DNA from: Sporosarcina gallistercoris
GTDB lineage: Bacteria > Bacillota > Bacilli > Bacillales_A > Planococcaceae
Reading direction: 5' to 3'
Length of the DNA: 64,000 nt
NCBI RefSeq assembly: GCF_014836415.1
Contig: NZ_JACSQY010000002.1
Span: 186,001-250,000 of the forward strand
The translations under genes and the position numbers were made by a program. The notes beneath the pieces are model-generated. The model had not been told where the DNA came from. It worked only from the letters and a program-made list of their open reading frames with translations, and did not search any database. Numbering within the stretch: position 1 is the stretch's first letter; every line of letters begins with the position of its first letter. Positions 53,606-62,770 of the stretch are shown here, piece after piece.

Positions 53606-54556
53606 TCATGAAATTAGAATCCGCTTCTCTTCCGCATCTAGCGAATCCAGCTCAGCCTGCGCTTCTTCCAGCTTTCGTTTCAACTGAGCTTGGGTATGAC
53701 GAACGTCTTGGAGTACTGCATTCAGCTTACTTTTGCCTTCAGTAATCCGTGAGTGAACTGCAAAATCCGAAAAGATATTATCGAAAAACAGATCTGTAAA
53801 TGTAAAGATATCGTTTTTGTTCACCTGAAAAGATGCAGTTGCCGCTTCTTGGACATCCGATAACTCGGTTTCATAGTGGCGTAGTGCACGCTGCGCTCTA
53901 TGCACAAGGTCATCGGAGCCGTTCACTTCGGAATACTTGAGTGCAGAGACGAGGAGACCACCGCCGAGAAACGTATCCCACATCGATAATCCTTCCGCAT
54001 TGTTCAGTTTATCAATTGCACGATCTAGTGCACGTATCGCTTTTGCTCCAGCTTCCTGTGCTTCCTTCACCTCGCGGATCATGGAACGGATATGGACTCT
54101 GTCATCTGCGATTTTTCGTAGGGTCGCATGGGTCGCGGAATCATTCTGCCGAATCCACAATTCTTTTTCTTGTAAGAATTCATCCCAATCTTCTTGGATA
54201 TGTACGTAATCCGGATTAAGGGAGGCTTGTTTTAACAAATCCACTTCTTCAGTTAGATCATCTACATGCTTTTGAGATTCGTTAAACGCGACTTCTGCTG
54301 TTGCTGCTTCTGCAATTTCCTTTTCCATTTGCTGATCCCACGAACCCGTCAATTCTTTAAGTTTGTTCAGAAAGGAAAACTTGCCAAGTCTCATGACATC
54401 CTGCTGCTCTTTTGTCAGCTGTTGTTCCAGTCGATCCCTTTCCGTAATCGCTTTTTGCAAGCGTTTTTCAGCCTCTGACAGTCTGCGTCTAATCCGATTC
54501 GACTCATTTTTCAATAAAGTGAGCGCCATTTGACGCTCTTGCATTGTTTCTTTCAT
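53606..54556 (-). CDS. Predicted coiled-coil protein, function unknown
   Basis: The 316 residues are rich in Glu, Lys, Arg, Leu and Gln, with long heptad-like helices at about 5-60 (RRRLSEAEKRLQKAITERDRLEQQ), 75-110 and 275-312. A glycine-containing middle part (LSMWDTFLGGGLLVSALKYSEVNGSDDLVHRAQRALRHYETEL) breaks the coil. No membrane segment or signal peptide is seen. I do not recognise the family. It is monocistronic. Confidence 0.65.
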   Translation of the reverse strand: MKETMQERQMALTLLKNESNRIRRRLSEAEKRLQKAITERDRLEQQLTKEQQDVMRLGKFSFLNKLKELTGSWDQQMEKEIAEAATAEVAFNESQKHVDDLTEEVDLLKQASLNPDYVHIQEDWDEFLQEKELWIRQNDSATHATLRKIADDRVHIRSMIREVKEAQEAGAKAIRALDRAIDKLNNAEGLSMWDTFLGGGLLVSALKYSEVNGSDDLVHRAQRALRHYETELSDVQEAATASFQVNKNDIFTFTDLFFDNIFSDFAVHSRITEGKSKLNAVLQDVRHTQAQLKRKLEEAQAELDSLDAEEKRILIS

Positions 54557-54640
54557 TTGTCATACGCCCCCTTTTTCTGTATATACGGTTAAGTTTGAAG
54601 GAAGGTTTCATCGGAATCTGCTTCCCTGCTTGAAGACACT

Positions 54641-54671
54641 AAAAAAACGACCGCTGAAATTAGCGGCCGCT
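54641..54671 (-). terminator. Terminator after the thioesterase gene
   Basis: AGCGGCCGC partly pairs with GCGGTCG (with G-U pairs) and is followed by seven U residues on the minus strand. Confidence 0.65.
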
Positions 54672-54675
54672 CTCA

Positions 54676-55152
54676 TTAATGTGTCATTTCAATTCGTTGT
54701 TTACGGTGAAGACGGCGAGCAGGAGCAGTTTCGAACAACCGTTTTTCCCCTTCGCTCTCTGGGATTACGCTTGGCACAGGCGTTGGACGATTATCAGGTC
54801 CGATTGCCACCATCGTCAAAAAGGATTCTGTTGTAAGTTTGCGTTCGTTCGTCAATAGGTTCGACGAATGCACCATAACGAACACTTCCATTGACGTACG
54901 GCCTGTGGAACTGATATTCGCTTCCAATTCCAACACATCCCCTACGACTGCAGAAGACAAAAAGTCCACCGAGTCTATAGATGCTGTTACAACAGGCATT
55001 TGTGCATGTTTCATCGCAGTAATCGCTGCAATTTCATCTATATATGCGAGAACTTTTCCACCAAAAATCGTTTCCATATGATTGGCGTCTGGAGGAAGTA
55101 CCAACTTTGTCTGAATCGTTCTCGATTCGCTCATTTTCCGTGATTCGATCAT
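54676..55152 (-). CDS. Acyl-CoA thioesterase (hotdog fold)
   Basis: The roughly 158 residues show the hotdog signature DANHMETIFGGKVLAYIDEIAAITAMKHA, with the catalytic acid in AYIDE, then VTASIDSVDFLSSAVVGDVLELEA and MVAIGPDNRPTPVP. It probably hydrolyses acyl-CoA esters. The ATG at 55152 has better Shine-Dalgarno spacing than the one two codons upstream. Confidence 0.88.
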   Translation of the reverse strand: MIESRKMSESRTIQTKLVLPPDANHMETIFGGKVLAYIDEIAAITAMKHAQMPVVTASIDSVDFLSSAVVGDVLELEANISSTGRTSMEVFVMVHSSNLLTNERKLTTESFLTMVAIGPDNRPTPVPSVIPESEGEKRLFETAPARRLHRKQRIEMTH

Positions 55153-55219
55153 GTCCATCTTCCTTTCCTTGACTACTTTCGGTTATAGCGTACTCAATTA
55201 TACACGTCTATAACGTACC

Positions 55220-56179
55220 TTACAGGATTTCCGGTTTTTCACTGTATCTTCGGACTGTACATAATCTTTTTGCATAGGTCGTTTCTGCGAGGATGCATAT
55301 TTCCACAGCACCGCGTTTGGAAGATGTTGCATGAATCATCTGTCCCTCTCCATAGTAGAATCCAACATGATCCACATTGCCTGTTTGGTCATCCGCAAAA
55401 AATAGTAGATCTCCGCGCTTCCAAACAGTCGGGTCATCCACTGGAATTCCTTCACCTTCCGCCGCCTGATCACCCGCATCTCTTGAGATGAACAGCCCGC
55501 ATGCTTTGAACATGTTATATGTCAATCCGGAACAATCATACCCATAGGATGACATTCCTCCCCAGAAATACGGTAAATCGAGAAATTCTACCGCTCGCTC
55601 TGCAGCAGTTGCGCTTGAGTATTTTTCAAACTGATGGACAGACGCTGCTGTACATACATCCTGTTTCCGAATACGACGTTCGCCATCGGGAGTTGAGACG
55701 AAAACCCAGTCCCCTTCCTGCTTGACCATCGGCAAAACCGTATTGAAGGGGACAACTATCGATGCGGGAGTTCCATCTAGGTGCCAAAGCTGACACTTCG
55801 GAACATCCACCCGTATCACTCCTTCGAGATCGTTCAGCGGTTGTGATTGCTTAAGTTGCACAATTGGAACCCATCCCGGATACCCGCGCTCATCTTGCCC
55901 AGTACGCTGCCACACCGCGAGGATTCTCGCCCAACCGTTTTGGATAGACTCAACTAACACTGGTTCTCCGTAAATGAGCTGACTTTGAATCCGCTTTTCT
56001 TTACACAATGCAAAGCGCTCTTCTTGTGTCATTGCTGCGATCCATCGGTTCATACTTACCGGATTCACTATTCCGGCTTCGTCCAGTTCCCTCACTGATT
56101 CAGGTGATGTCCAAATTGTTGCAACTGGCACTGCGCAAGTATACATCGACTCCATCTGCTCATCCATCCCCTTTTCCAT
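55220..56179 (-). CDS. ykfC: NlpC/P60 gamma-D-glutamyl-L-diamino acid endopeptidase (YkfC-like)
   Basis: YkfC cleaves murein tripeptides from cell-wall recycling. The 319 residues have N-terminal SH3-like modules (about 15-190: VAVATIW-type start, GWARILAVWQR, GDWVFVSTPDGE) and a C-terminal NlpC/P60 domain with catalytic Cys in YGYDCSGLTYNMF, His in VDHVGFYYGEG and a third His in MIHATSSK. No signal peptide is seen, as expected for a cytoplasmic recycling enzyme. It follows the LD-carboxypeptidase gene by 12 bp. Confidence 0.88.
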   Translation of the reverse strand: MEKGMDEQMESMYTCAVPVATIWTSPESVRELDEAGIVNPVSMNRWIAAMTQEERFALCKEKRIQSQLIYGEPVLVESIQNGWARILAVWQRTGQDERGYPGWVPIVQLKQSQPLNDLEGVIRVDVPKCQLWHLDGTPASIVVPFNTVLPMVKQEGDWVFVSTPDGERRIRKQDVCTAASVHQFEKYSSATAAERAVEFLDLPYFWGGMSSYGYDCSGLTYNMFKACGLFISRDAGDQAAEGEGIPVDDPTVWKRGDLLFFADDQTGNVDHVGFYYGEGQMIHATSSKRGAVEICILAETTYAKRLCTVRRYSEKPEIL

Positions 56180-56191
56180 TTTTCACACTGC

Positions 56192-57112
56192 TCACTCAAC
56201 ACCCGGTAAGATCGTCAATGTTTTTTGGTCGGCGTCCAATCGGGCTTTCGAGCCTAATGGAACTGCAAAATGAGGCTCACAATGACCGATTTTAAACCCG
56301 CTTACAACCGGCTTGCCAGAATCCGCTGTATAATGGCGCAATACTTCATCTAGCGTTAAGGAGGTTTCCTTTTTCGGTTCCGCTTTTGCAAAGTCTCCGA
56401 TAACGATACCTGCTGCATCCGAAAACTTACCTGCAAGTCTCAGCTGATTCAGCAAGTTATCGACACGATAAGGTTCTTCTCCAACGTCTTCAATAAGGAG
56501 CAGTTTGTCTTTTGTATCCACTTCAAACTTCGTACCGATTCCACTAGCAAGTAACGACAAGTTCCCGCCCGTCAGCTCCCCGGATGCAACTCCAGGAGAC
56601 AGTGTCTCCAGCGGGCTGATCGCTTCAGAATAATGCAATTCCATCGGCTCAAAAAGCTGGCGGAACATTTTTGCCGACAGCTCGTGAAACGTTTCTTTTC
56701 CTACGCACGAAGCGAGCATCGGACCGTGAAACGTGACAAGATCGGTATAGTTTGCAATGGCTGTATGGAGGTAGGTGATGTCACTGAAGCCCCAAAACAC
56801 TTTTGGATTTTCTTGAATGAGCTGGTAATCCAGACGGTCCGCATAACGGGCAGATCCGTATCCCCCGCCCGCGCAAATAATGCCCGCGATTTCAGGATCT
56901 GCAAACATCTCTTCTAAGTCTGATAGACGACCATCATCCGTTCCTGCAAGATATCCATTGAGATCTGTCACATGTTTCCCCATTTTCCACTTCAGGCCTA
57001 AACTTTCTAAAAACGCAAAGGAACGGGTCAAACTTTCCTGATCAGGCGGACTGGCTGGAGCAACAATGCCAATCGTATCTCCTGCCTTCAATCGTTTAGG
57101 TACTAGTTTCAA
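56192..57112 (-). CDS. ykfA: LD-carboxypeptidase (LdcA/YkfA, peptidase S66)
   Basis: LdcA removes the terminal D-Ala from murein tetrapeptides. The 306 residues contain GDTIGIVAPASPPD, GIICAGGGYGSARYADRLDY, GFSDITYLHTAI and HGPMLAS in the S66 N-domain, and the C-domain LLIEDVGEEPYRVDNLLNQL and FKIGHCEPHFAVPLGS with active-site Glu and His. With the YkfC-like gene it forms a murein peptide recycling operon. Confidence 0.92.
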   Translation of the reverse strand: MKLVPKRLKAGDTIGIVAPASPPDQESLTRSFAFLESLGLKWKMGKHVTDLNGYLAGTDDGRLSDLEEMFADPEIAGIICAGGGYGSARYADRLDYQLIQENPKVFWGFSDITYLHTAIANYTDLVTFHGPMLASCVGKETFHELSAKMFRQLFEPMELHYSEAISPLETLSPGVASGELTGGNLSLLASGIGTKFEVDTKDKLLLIEDVGEEPYRVDNLLNQLRLAGKFSDAAGIVIGDFAKAEPKKETSLTLDEVLRHYTADSGKPVVSGFKIGHCEPHFAVPLGSKARLDADQKTLTILPGVE

Positions 57113-57206
57113 TAGATTTCCTCCTCACAATTCGTACTATTCCTTTAAGTCTATCACACAATGTCCTGCATGAAGTACGAGACCGTTTTTCACATAAACT
57201 GCATAT

Positions 57207-57242
57207 AAAAAACCCAGCAAACCAGGCTGCCAGGTCTGTTAA
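57207..57242 (-). terminator. Probable terminator after the DUF4003 gene
   Basis: CAGACC pairs with GGTTTG (one G-U) around TGGCAGCCT, followed by CTGGG and six U residues on the minus strand. Confidence 0.5.
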
Positions 57243-57254
57243 CTATGTAATGGA

Positions 57255-58211
57255 TCATGAGAGAGCTGAAGTGGTTGTCGAGGCAATGGTTGCAATGGTT
57301 GCAGCCATAATTGCTTGCTGGATAAGACCATTCAATTCTTTTGAAAAGCCGCAGACTTCATCATCTTCCATTAGTCGCTGCAAAAAATAACCGGAAGCAA
57401 ACGAAAACGCCAACGTCTTATGCCATTTAAACATGGCTTCTTTTGCAATGAAGTTCGAAAGTCCGATCAGTTCTTCCACTTGACTATCCTCACATTCAAG
57501 AATTGCTAAAAATCCTATGACAGGATAATGCATCGGTTTGAAATTGACACGCTTACGAATATGGGACATCAGTTGTTCTGCACGGTTCACTCTCTCGTTG
57601 TGAAATGAACAACAATCCATCGTTAATACTTGAGAGAGCCATTGCAGCTCAGCACCGGATTTAAATCCAGCTTTACTCAATTCGTCAAAGTAACGACGCA
57701 TGAGGGCAGCTTGTTCGACTGGATTGTTGTTTGCTTTGCCTAACAGCATCGCATATGAATAATCCTCGTCCGAAGTGAGTAGGAAGTGCTGCTTTTTCAT
57801 AGCATCATACAACCGTTTGGCTTGTTGTGCTTCAACTTTGGAGTATGCGGGATCGGAAGTCATTAACATGGCAGCTAAATACGAATGCACAGTATTTTTA
57901 AATCCCGTTTTCCGGATTATCTGCTGCTTCTTGAATAATAGCTGGACTGCCTCATCCGCTGAAAGTTCGGGCCTATCCAAAAAAGAAGCAAGCATTGGTA
58001 AAAAATCTCCACGCACTGGTGATAACCAGCCAGCCCGGTTTCTCAATGCATCCATCGTGCGTAAAAAACTTTCCGAACTGAAGTCTTTTTGAGAGAGCAC
58101 ATAATAGACTGCAATGGTAAGTACTGTTTTTTCATCTACGGACCACCCAGCCAAAGATGTCACTTTTTCATGTGTCCATTCCATCTCAGTTTTCACGGTT
58201 TCCCATTCCAT
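57255..58211 (-). CDS. DUF4003 family protein
   Basis: The 318 residues are mostly helical. Recognisable blocks are DEKTVLTIAVYYVLSQKDF, SYLAAMLMTSD, DEDYSYAMLLG, FKSGAELQWLSQVL, and MHYPVIGFLAILE, all as in DUF4003 proteins. No active-site motif is evident. A C-terminal Ala/Thr-rich stretch (IMAATIATIASTTTSALS) may be a weak membrane anchor. GGGGGAG precedes the ATG. It lies 99 bp after trpA with only a short weak inverted repeat between, so read-through from trp is possible. Confidence 0.78.
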   Translation of the reverse strand: MEWETVKTEMEWTHEKVTSLAGWSVDEKTVLTIAVYYVLSQKDFSSESFLRTMDALRNRAGWLSPVRGDFLPMLASFLDRPELSADEAVQLLFKKQQIIRKTGFKNTVHSYLAAMLMTSDPAYSKVEAQQAKRLYDAMKKQHFLLTSDEDYSYAMLLGKANNNPVEQAALMRRYFDELSKAGFKSGAELQWLSQVLTMDCCSFHNERVNRAEQLMSHIRKRVNFKPMHYPVIGFLAILECEDSQVEELIGLSNFIAKEAMFKWHKTLAFSFASGYFLQRLMEDDEVCGFSKELNGLIQQAIMAATIATIASTTTSALS

Positions 58212-58310
58212 CCCGCATCTCCCCCTTCCTAAGCTGTACGTTTTCTAGAGGTAAAAGTTTCAATTTATTGAACAATTGCCTAATTGCACGTAAGAACTCA
58301 TCAGTTCAAG

Positions 58311-59093
58311 TCACTGTCTCACAGCTGGTCGACCTGCTTGAATAAGAGATTTAACTTTTTCAAGATCTCCTTCATGAAAGGCTGTCACAATCGCACTTCC
58401 AACAATTACACCATCCACAACCGGACTGAAATCACGGACTTGCTCCGGCGTGGAGATTCCAAATCCCGCAAGTACCGGGACATTTGACAAACGCTTCAAG
58501 TTTGTTAAATGATCCATCAAATCCGAACCGAATCCACTTCTCACACCAGTAATCCCATTCACCGTCACTGCGTAGACGAATCCTTCAGCTGTCCGTGCGA
58601 TTTTTTCAATACGCTCAGCCGAACTTGTTAACGAAATGAGGGGAACGAGCGCAATATCCTTTCCAACAAGTACGTCTGATAGCAATCCACTCTCTTCGTA
58701 CGGCAAGTCCGGTATGATCAAGCCTTTAACGCCAGCGCCTTCACAATCCGCAACAAAATCTGATAGCCCATACGCTAGAACTGGATTCAAATACGTCATG
58801 ACAACCAAAGGAATAGAATGCGTCTGCGCTTGCAATTCACTCATCACTTTCCGCAACGTAACGCCGCTCCTTAACGCTCGGCTTCCCGCTTCTTGAATCA
58901 CTTCTCCATCCGCAACGGGATCAGAAAAAGGGATTCCAATCTCAATTGCATCGGCTCCCGCTTCTTCGAGGAAAGAAATGCGTTCATGCAGCACATCCAA
59001 TCCGCCATCACCTGCCATCATGTAAGGGACAAATGCCGACTGTCCTTCTGCATTTCTCTTAAGGATGGATGCAGTCAATGTAAACTTGCTCAT
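58311..59093 (-). CDS. trpA: Tryptophan synthase alpha subunit
   Basis: TrpA cleaves indole-3-glycerol phosphate. The 260 residues start at an ATG that overlaps the trpB stop (ATGA). The active-site Glu is in [15 protein letters not shown] and the Asp in [21 protein letters not shown] and [10 protein letters not shown] are conserved. It is the last gene of trpEDCFBA. Confidence 0.96.
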   Translation of the reverse strand: MSKFTLTASILKRNAEGQSAFVPYMMAGDGGLDVLHERISFLEEAGADAIEIGIPFSDPVADGEVIQEAGSRALRSGVTLRKVMSELQAQTHSIPLVVMTYLNPVLAYGLSDFVADCEGAGVKGLIIPDLPYEESGLLSDVLVGKDIALVPLISLTSSAERIEKIARTAEGFVYAVTVNGITGVRSGFGSDLMDHLTNLKRLSNVPVLAGFGISTPEQVRDFSPVVDGVIVGSAIVTAFHEGDLEKVKSLIQAGRPAVRQ

Positions 59094-60292
59094 TGAACAC
59101 CACCTCCTAACGCATCGCGGACCGTCTGCACATCTTTGTCTCCTCTGCCTGACAGACAAATGATCAGAATATCATCAGGTTGCATCCCTTTTGCTAAACC
59201 GAACGCAAAGTGAATCGCATGCGCACTTTCAAGGGCAGGAATGATCCCCTCTTTTTGAGCAAGTAACTTCACGCCTTCAAGCGCTTCCGCATCGGTTGCA
59301 GACGCATAGCGCACACGTCCGATATCATGGAGATGACAATGCTCTGGACCGACCGCTGGATAATCGAGCCCCGCAGAAATCGAATGCGCTTCTTGGATGA
59401 ACCCATCCTCATCTTGCAGCACGTACATATATGCCCCGTGCAACACGCCTTCTTTCGCTTCAGCAATCGCGGCTGCATGCTGCCCAGTCGAAATGCCGCC
59501 ACCTGCTGCCTCTACACCATACAAAGCCACATTCTCATCCTCTATAAATGGGTGGAACATCCCGATCGCATTACTTCCACCACCGATACAGGCAACAACT
59601 GCATCCGGCAGACGACCTTCCTTTTCAACAATCTGACGCTTCGTCTCTTGGCCGATCACTTGCTGAAAATCCCGGACAATTTTAGGGAATGGATGGGGTC
59701 CAAGGGCGGAACCGAGAATGTAATGTGTGTCTTCCACATGTGCAACCCAGTACCGCAAAGCCTCATTCACTGCATCTTTCAGCGTACCTGCACCTTTGTC
59801 GACCGATTCCACCCGTGCCCCGAGCAGCTCCATTCGGAATACATTCAGTTCTTGCCTCCGGATATCTTCTCTCCCCATGAAGACGACACAATCCAACCCG
59901 AGCAGTGCACACGCGGTAGCTGTCGCGACACCGTGCTGACCCGCTCCTGTTTCCGCTACAATTTTCCGCTTCCCCATACGCTTTGCAAGCAGTGCTTGCC
60001 CGAGCGCGTTATTAATCTTATGGGCTCCTGTATGGTTCAAATCTTCCCGTTTCAAGTAAATTTTCGCACCGCCTGCAGCTTCTGATAGACGCTCTGCAAA
60101 ATAGAGAGGATTCTCTCGTCCGACGAAATCCTTCAAATAGCCGTTCAGTTCCTCACTAAACGCTGAATCGGCTAATGCAGCCTCATGAGCTTCTTCGAGT
60201 TCCGTTAAAGCTCCCATCAGTGTCTCCGGGACGTACTGTCCGCCAAATCTTCCATACCTTCCTTTACCCTCTACTGTCTGAATCATGCTCAT
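59090..60292 (-). CDS. trpB: Tryptophan synthase beta subunit
   Basis: TrpB joins indole and serine with PLP. The 400 residues have [12 protein letters not shown] at the start, the PLP Lys in [17 protein letters not shown], the [20 protein letters not shown] loop, and [13 protein letters not shown] for phosphate binding. It overlaps trpF and trpA by four bases each. Confidence 0.97.
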   Translation of the reverse strand: MSMIQTVEGKGRYGRFGGQYVPETLMGALTELEEAHEAALADSAFSEELNGYLKDFVGRENPLYFAERLSEAAGGAKIYLKREDLNHTGAHKINNALGQALLAKRMGKRKIVAETGAGQHGVATATACALLGLDCVVFMGREDIRRQELNVFRMELLGARVESVDKGAGTLKDAVNEALRYWVAHVEDTHYILGSALGPHPFPKIVRDFQQVIGQETKRQIVEKEGRLPDAVVACIGGGSNAIGMFHPFIEDENVALYGVEAAGGGISTGQHAAAIAEAKEGVLHGAYMYVLQDEDGFIQEAHSISAGLDYPAVGPEHCHLHDIGRVRYASATDAEALEGVKLLAQKEGIIPALESAHAIHFAFGLAKGMQPDDILIICLSGRGDKDVQTVRDALGGGVQ

Positions 60293-60906
60293 CTCTCCTC
60301 ACTTTTCAGCTTTACCGTTTCGATGAATTCACGGATCAGCTGTTCGTCTTTTCTCTTCTCAATCTCCACACCACTCGAAACATCCACCATTACCGGATTG
60401 ACTTGTGCTATCGCTTTCCCTACATTTCCAGCATTCAAGCCTCCCGCCAATATGAAGGGGCGCTCCTGAAATCCTGCCGCCTTCAAGATGTCCCAGTTAA
60501 ACGTAGTTCCACTTCCCCCATTGAATTCAACCCCAGGTGCATCAAACAATGGAGTTACATGATAGGCAGCTGCCCTATGTACATCATCTGCATCCTTAAT
60601 TGAAAATGCCTTAAAAGCAGGCAGCCCTACCTTCTCGATGAACTCCGGGGTTTCATCCCCATGGTATTGCACAATGTCCAGTGGCACCGCCTCATAGATT
60701 TCATGAATTTCAGACGCGGTTGCATTGACAAACACGCCCACTTTCAGCACCGATTGTGGGATGTGGATTGCCAATTGTGCAGCATGGTCTGCAGATACTT
60801 GTCTGCGCGACGGAGCGAAAACAAAACCAATCGCGTCTGCATCTGCGTCCACTGCCGCTTGCACATGTCTCGCTTCCGTAAGTCCGCATATCTTCACCTT
60901 AGTCAT
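60289..60906 (-). CDS. trpF: Phosphoribosylanthranilate isomerase
   Basis: TrpF performs the third step of tryptophan synthesis. The 205-residue barrel has the catalytic Cys in [30 protein letters not shown], and the end motif [14 protein letters not shown]...VDVSSGVE. It is translationally coupled to trpC and trpB. Confidence 0.95.
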   Translation of the reverse strand: MTKVKICGLTEARHVQAAVDADADAIGFVFAPSRRQVSADHAAQLAIHIPQSVLKVGVFVNATASEIHEIYEAVPLDIVQYHGDETPEFIEKVGLPAFKAFSIKDADDVHRAAAYHVTPLFDAPGVEFNGGSGTTFNWDILKAAGFQERPFILAGGLNAGNVGKAIAQVNPVMVDVSSGVEIEKRKDEQLIREFIETVKLKSEER

Positions 60907-61694
60907 TGGCCGCTTCCCCCAAGATCGACTTGCAGGGAGCGGATTGTCTGTTCAGGTGATTCACTTCTCATCAGTGTTTCACCGACCAAAACAGCTCCCG
61001 CACCCGCTTTTGCCGCGCGTTGTGCATCCGCTATCCCGCCGATTCCACTTTCACTTATGAGTACACGCCCTGAGTGGAAAGGGAAAACGGAAGCAACTTC
61101 TTCGGTTCTTGCAAGGTCCACTTGAAACGTCCGTAAATCCCGGTTATTCACTCCAATCAGTTGTGCGCCTGCTTCTAAAGCGCGGTTCAGCTCATCCGCA
61201 TCATGGACTTCGACTAACACTTCCAATCCAAGCGCCGTTGCATATACACGTAACGCGTTCAGCTCTGCATCGGGCAGTGCTGCAACAATCAGCAATATTA
61301 CGGAAGCTCCTGCTGCTGCCGCACGATCGATTTGAACGGGATGAATGATGAAATCTTTGCACAGCACAGGGATACGAACCGCCTCAGCTACTGCCTTTAA
61401 ATCTTCAAATGATCCATTGAAGAATGATGTATCCGTCAATACAGAAACACACGCTGCTCCAGCCCGTTCGTATATTTCTGCTTGCTGAACAGGATTTACA
61501 GTCTCATGAATGATTCCTTTCGATGGCGAAGCGCGCTTTATTTCCGCGATTACTTGCAGTTGCTTCGCTTTCTTAATGGAGCCAAACAACGAAGGACGAA
61601 CTGCGTTTGCTTGAGAAGTTTGAGCAACCGGTTCTGCTAGCAATCGGGATACTTCTTGTTCTTTCTCCCGTAATATTTCTTCCAGAATGGTCAT
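60903..61694 (-). CDS. trpC: Indole-3-glycerol phosphate synthase
   Basis: TrpC closes the indole ring. The 263 residues show EIKRASPSKGII, SVLTDTSFFNGSFEDL, LCKDFIIHPVQIDRA, VEVHDADELNRAL, GVNNRDLRTF and SESGIGG, the family blocks in order. It overlaps trpD and trpF by four bases each. Confidence 0.96.
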   Translation of the reverse strand: MTILEEILREKEQEVSRLLAEPVAQTSQANAVRPSLFGSIKKAKQLQVIAEIKRASPSKGIIHETVNPVQQAEIYERAGAACVSVLTDTSFFNGSFEDLKAVAEAVRIPVLCKDFIIHPVQIDRAAAAGASVILLIVAALPDAELNALRVYATALGLEVLVEVHDADELNRALEAGAQLIGVNNRDLRTFQVDLARTEEVASVFPFHSGRVLISESGIGGIADAQRAAKAGAGAVLVGETLMRSESPEQTIRSLQVDLGGSGQ

Positions 61695-62722
61695 GATGTC
61701 ACCACCTTATTGGAACACTGTGCACTAAACGCAGTCACTTCTTCTAACTTACGCTTCGCCCGCCCTGAAAGAATGCTATCTTCGGCAAGCCGGACTCCTT
61801 CATGAACGGTTTTTACAATCCCGTCTGTAAATAATCCGATCCCTGCATTGAAGACTACTGTATCGAATTTCGGACTACGCTCACCATCCATGATTGAACG
61901 GATAATGGACGCATTCCGGACGGCATCGCCACCTTTGATCGCTTCAAGGCTAGCTGGTTTCAGCCCAACATCTTCCGCCGTTAGCGTAAACGGAATCAGA
62001 TCTCCACAATCCGCGAGGACGAGTGTATTGCGTCCAGCCAGCGTAGCCTCATCAGGTCCCCCGGCACCCGCCACGACTACCGCCCGCTTCCGGTCAAGAA
62101 TCGTCAGAACAGAAGCATATTCCATCACGAAATCCTTACGATTGATGCCCGTGTATTGTGCGTGGAGCGGAACTGGATTCGTCAGTGGACCGACTAGGTT
62201 AAAAATCGTTGGACTGCCAATTCGTCTGCGAATCTCTCCAATCCGTTTCATCTTCGGGTGGACGTTCGGAGCGAATAGAAATGAAATTCCCGTTAGTTCC
62301 ATCATGGCCGCCGTTTCCGATCGTGTAAGATCATTCCGTATGCCTAGCTCTTCCAGTACATCATGACTTCCTGCAGCACTTGAAATCTTCCGGTTGCCGT
62401 GTTTAGCGACACGGACACCCGAAGCTGCCATGACAAAAGCAGACGCCGTACTAATATTAAAACTGTTTGAACCATCTCCGCCGGTACCACAGTTATCTAT
62501 ATAAGTATCTTCAGGAAATCCAGGCCGCACTGCATTTGCCGACATCACAGCAGCAAGGGCTGCCACTTCATCTGCGGTTTCGCCTTTTATCGCAAGCGAC
62601 GTCAAAAATTTTGCTATTTCATTCTCGTTCGTTCGTTCATCGAACAGCAGCCCTGCAGCCCCTTCCATCTCTTGAAACGTCAAATTACAATTTGCTTGAA
62701 TGGCTTCTATATAACTCTTCAT
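61691..62722 (-). CDS. trpD: Anthranilate phosphoribosyltransferase
   Basis: TrpD adds phosphoribose to anthranilate. The 343 residues include DNCGTGGDGSNSFNISTASAFV, KHGNRKISSAAGSHDVLEELG, LFAPNVHPKMKRIGEIRRRIG and FNLVGPLTNP. It lies 48 bp after trpE and is coupled to trpC. Confidence 0.96.
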   Translation of the reverse strand: MKSYIEAIQANCNLTFQEMEGAAGLLFDERTNENEIAKFLTSLAIKGETADEVAALAAVMSANAVRPGFPEDTYIDNCGTGGDGSNSFNISTASAFVMAASGVRVAKHGNRKISSAAGSHDVLEELGIRNDLTRSETAAMMELTGISFLFAPNVHPKMKRIGEIRRRIGSPTIFNLVGPLTNPVPLHAQYTGINRKDFVMEYASVLTILDRKRAVVVAGAGGPDEATLAGRNTLVLADCGDLIPFTLTAEDVGLKPASLEAIKGGDAVRNASIIRSIMDGERSPKFDTVVFNAGIGLFTDGIVKTVHEGVRLAEDSILSGRAKRKLEEVTAFSAQCSNKVVTS

Positions 62723-62770
62723 ATCTCATCTCTCCTCTTCTCTACTGTACTATTCTCTGTTTCTTCCACC

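Noticed and set aside
58250..58310. Terminator after trpA
   Set aside because: Only a five-bp TTCAA/TTGAA stem with a short U run is present, too weak to list.
59327..60085. 252-codon plus-strand frame opposite trpB
   Set aside because: It is a shadow of trpB codon usage, with no ribosome-binding site or recognisable domains.
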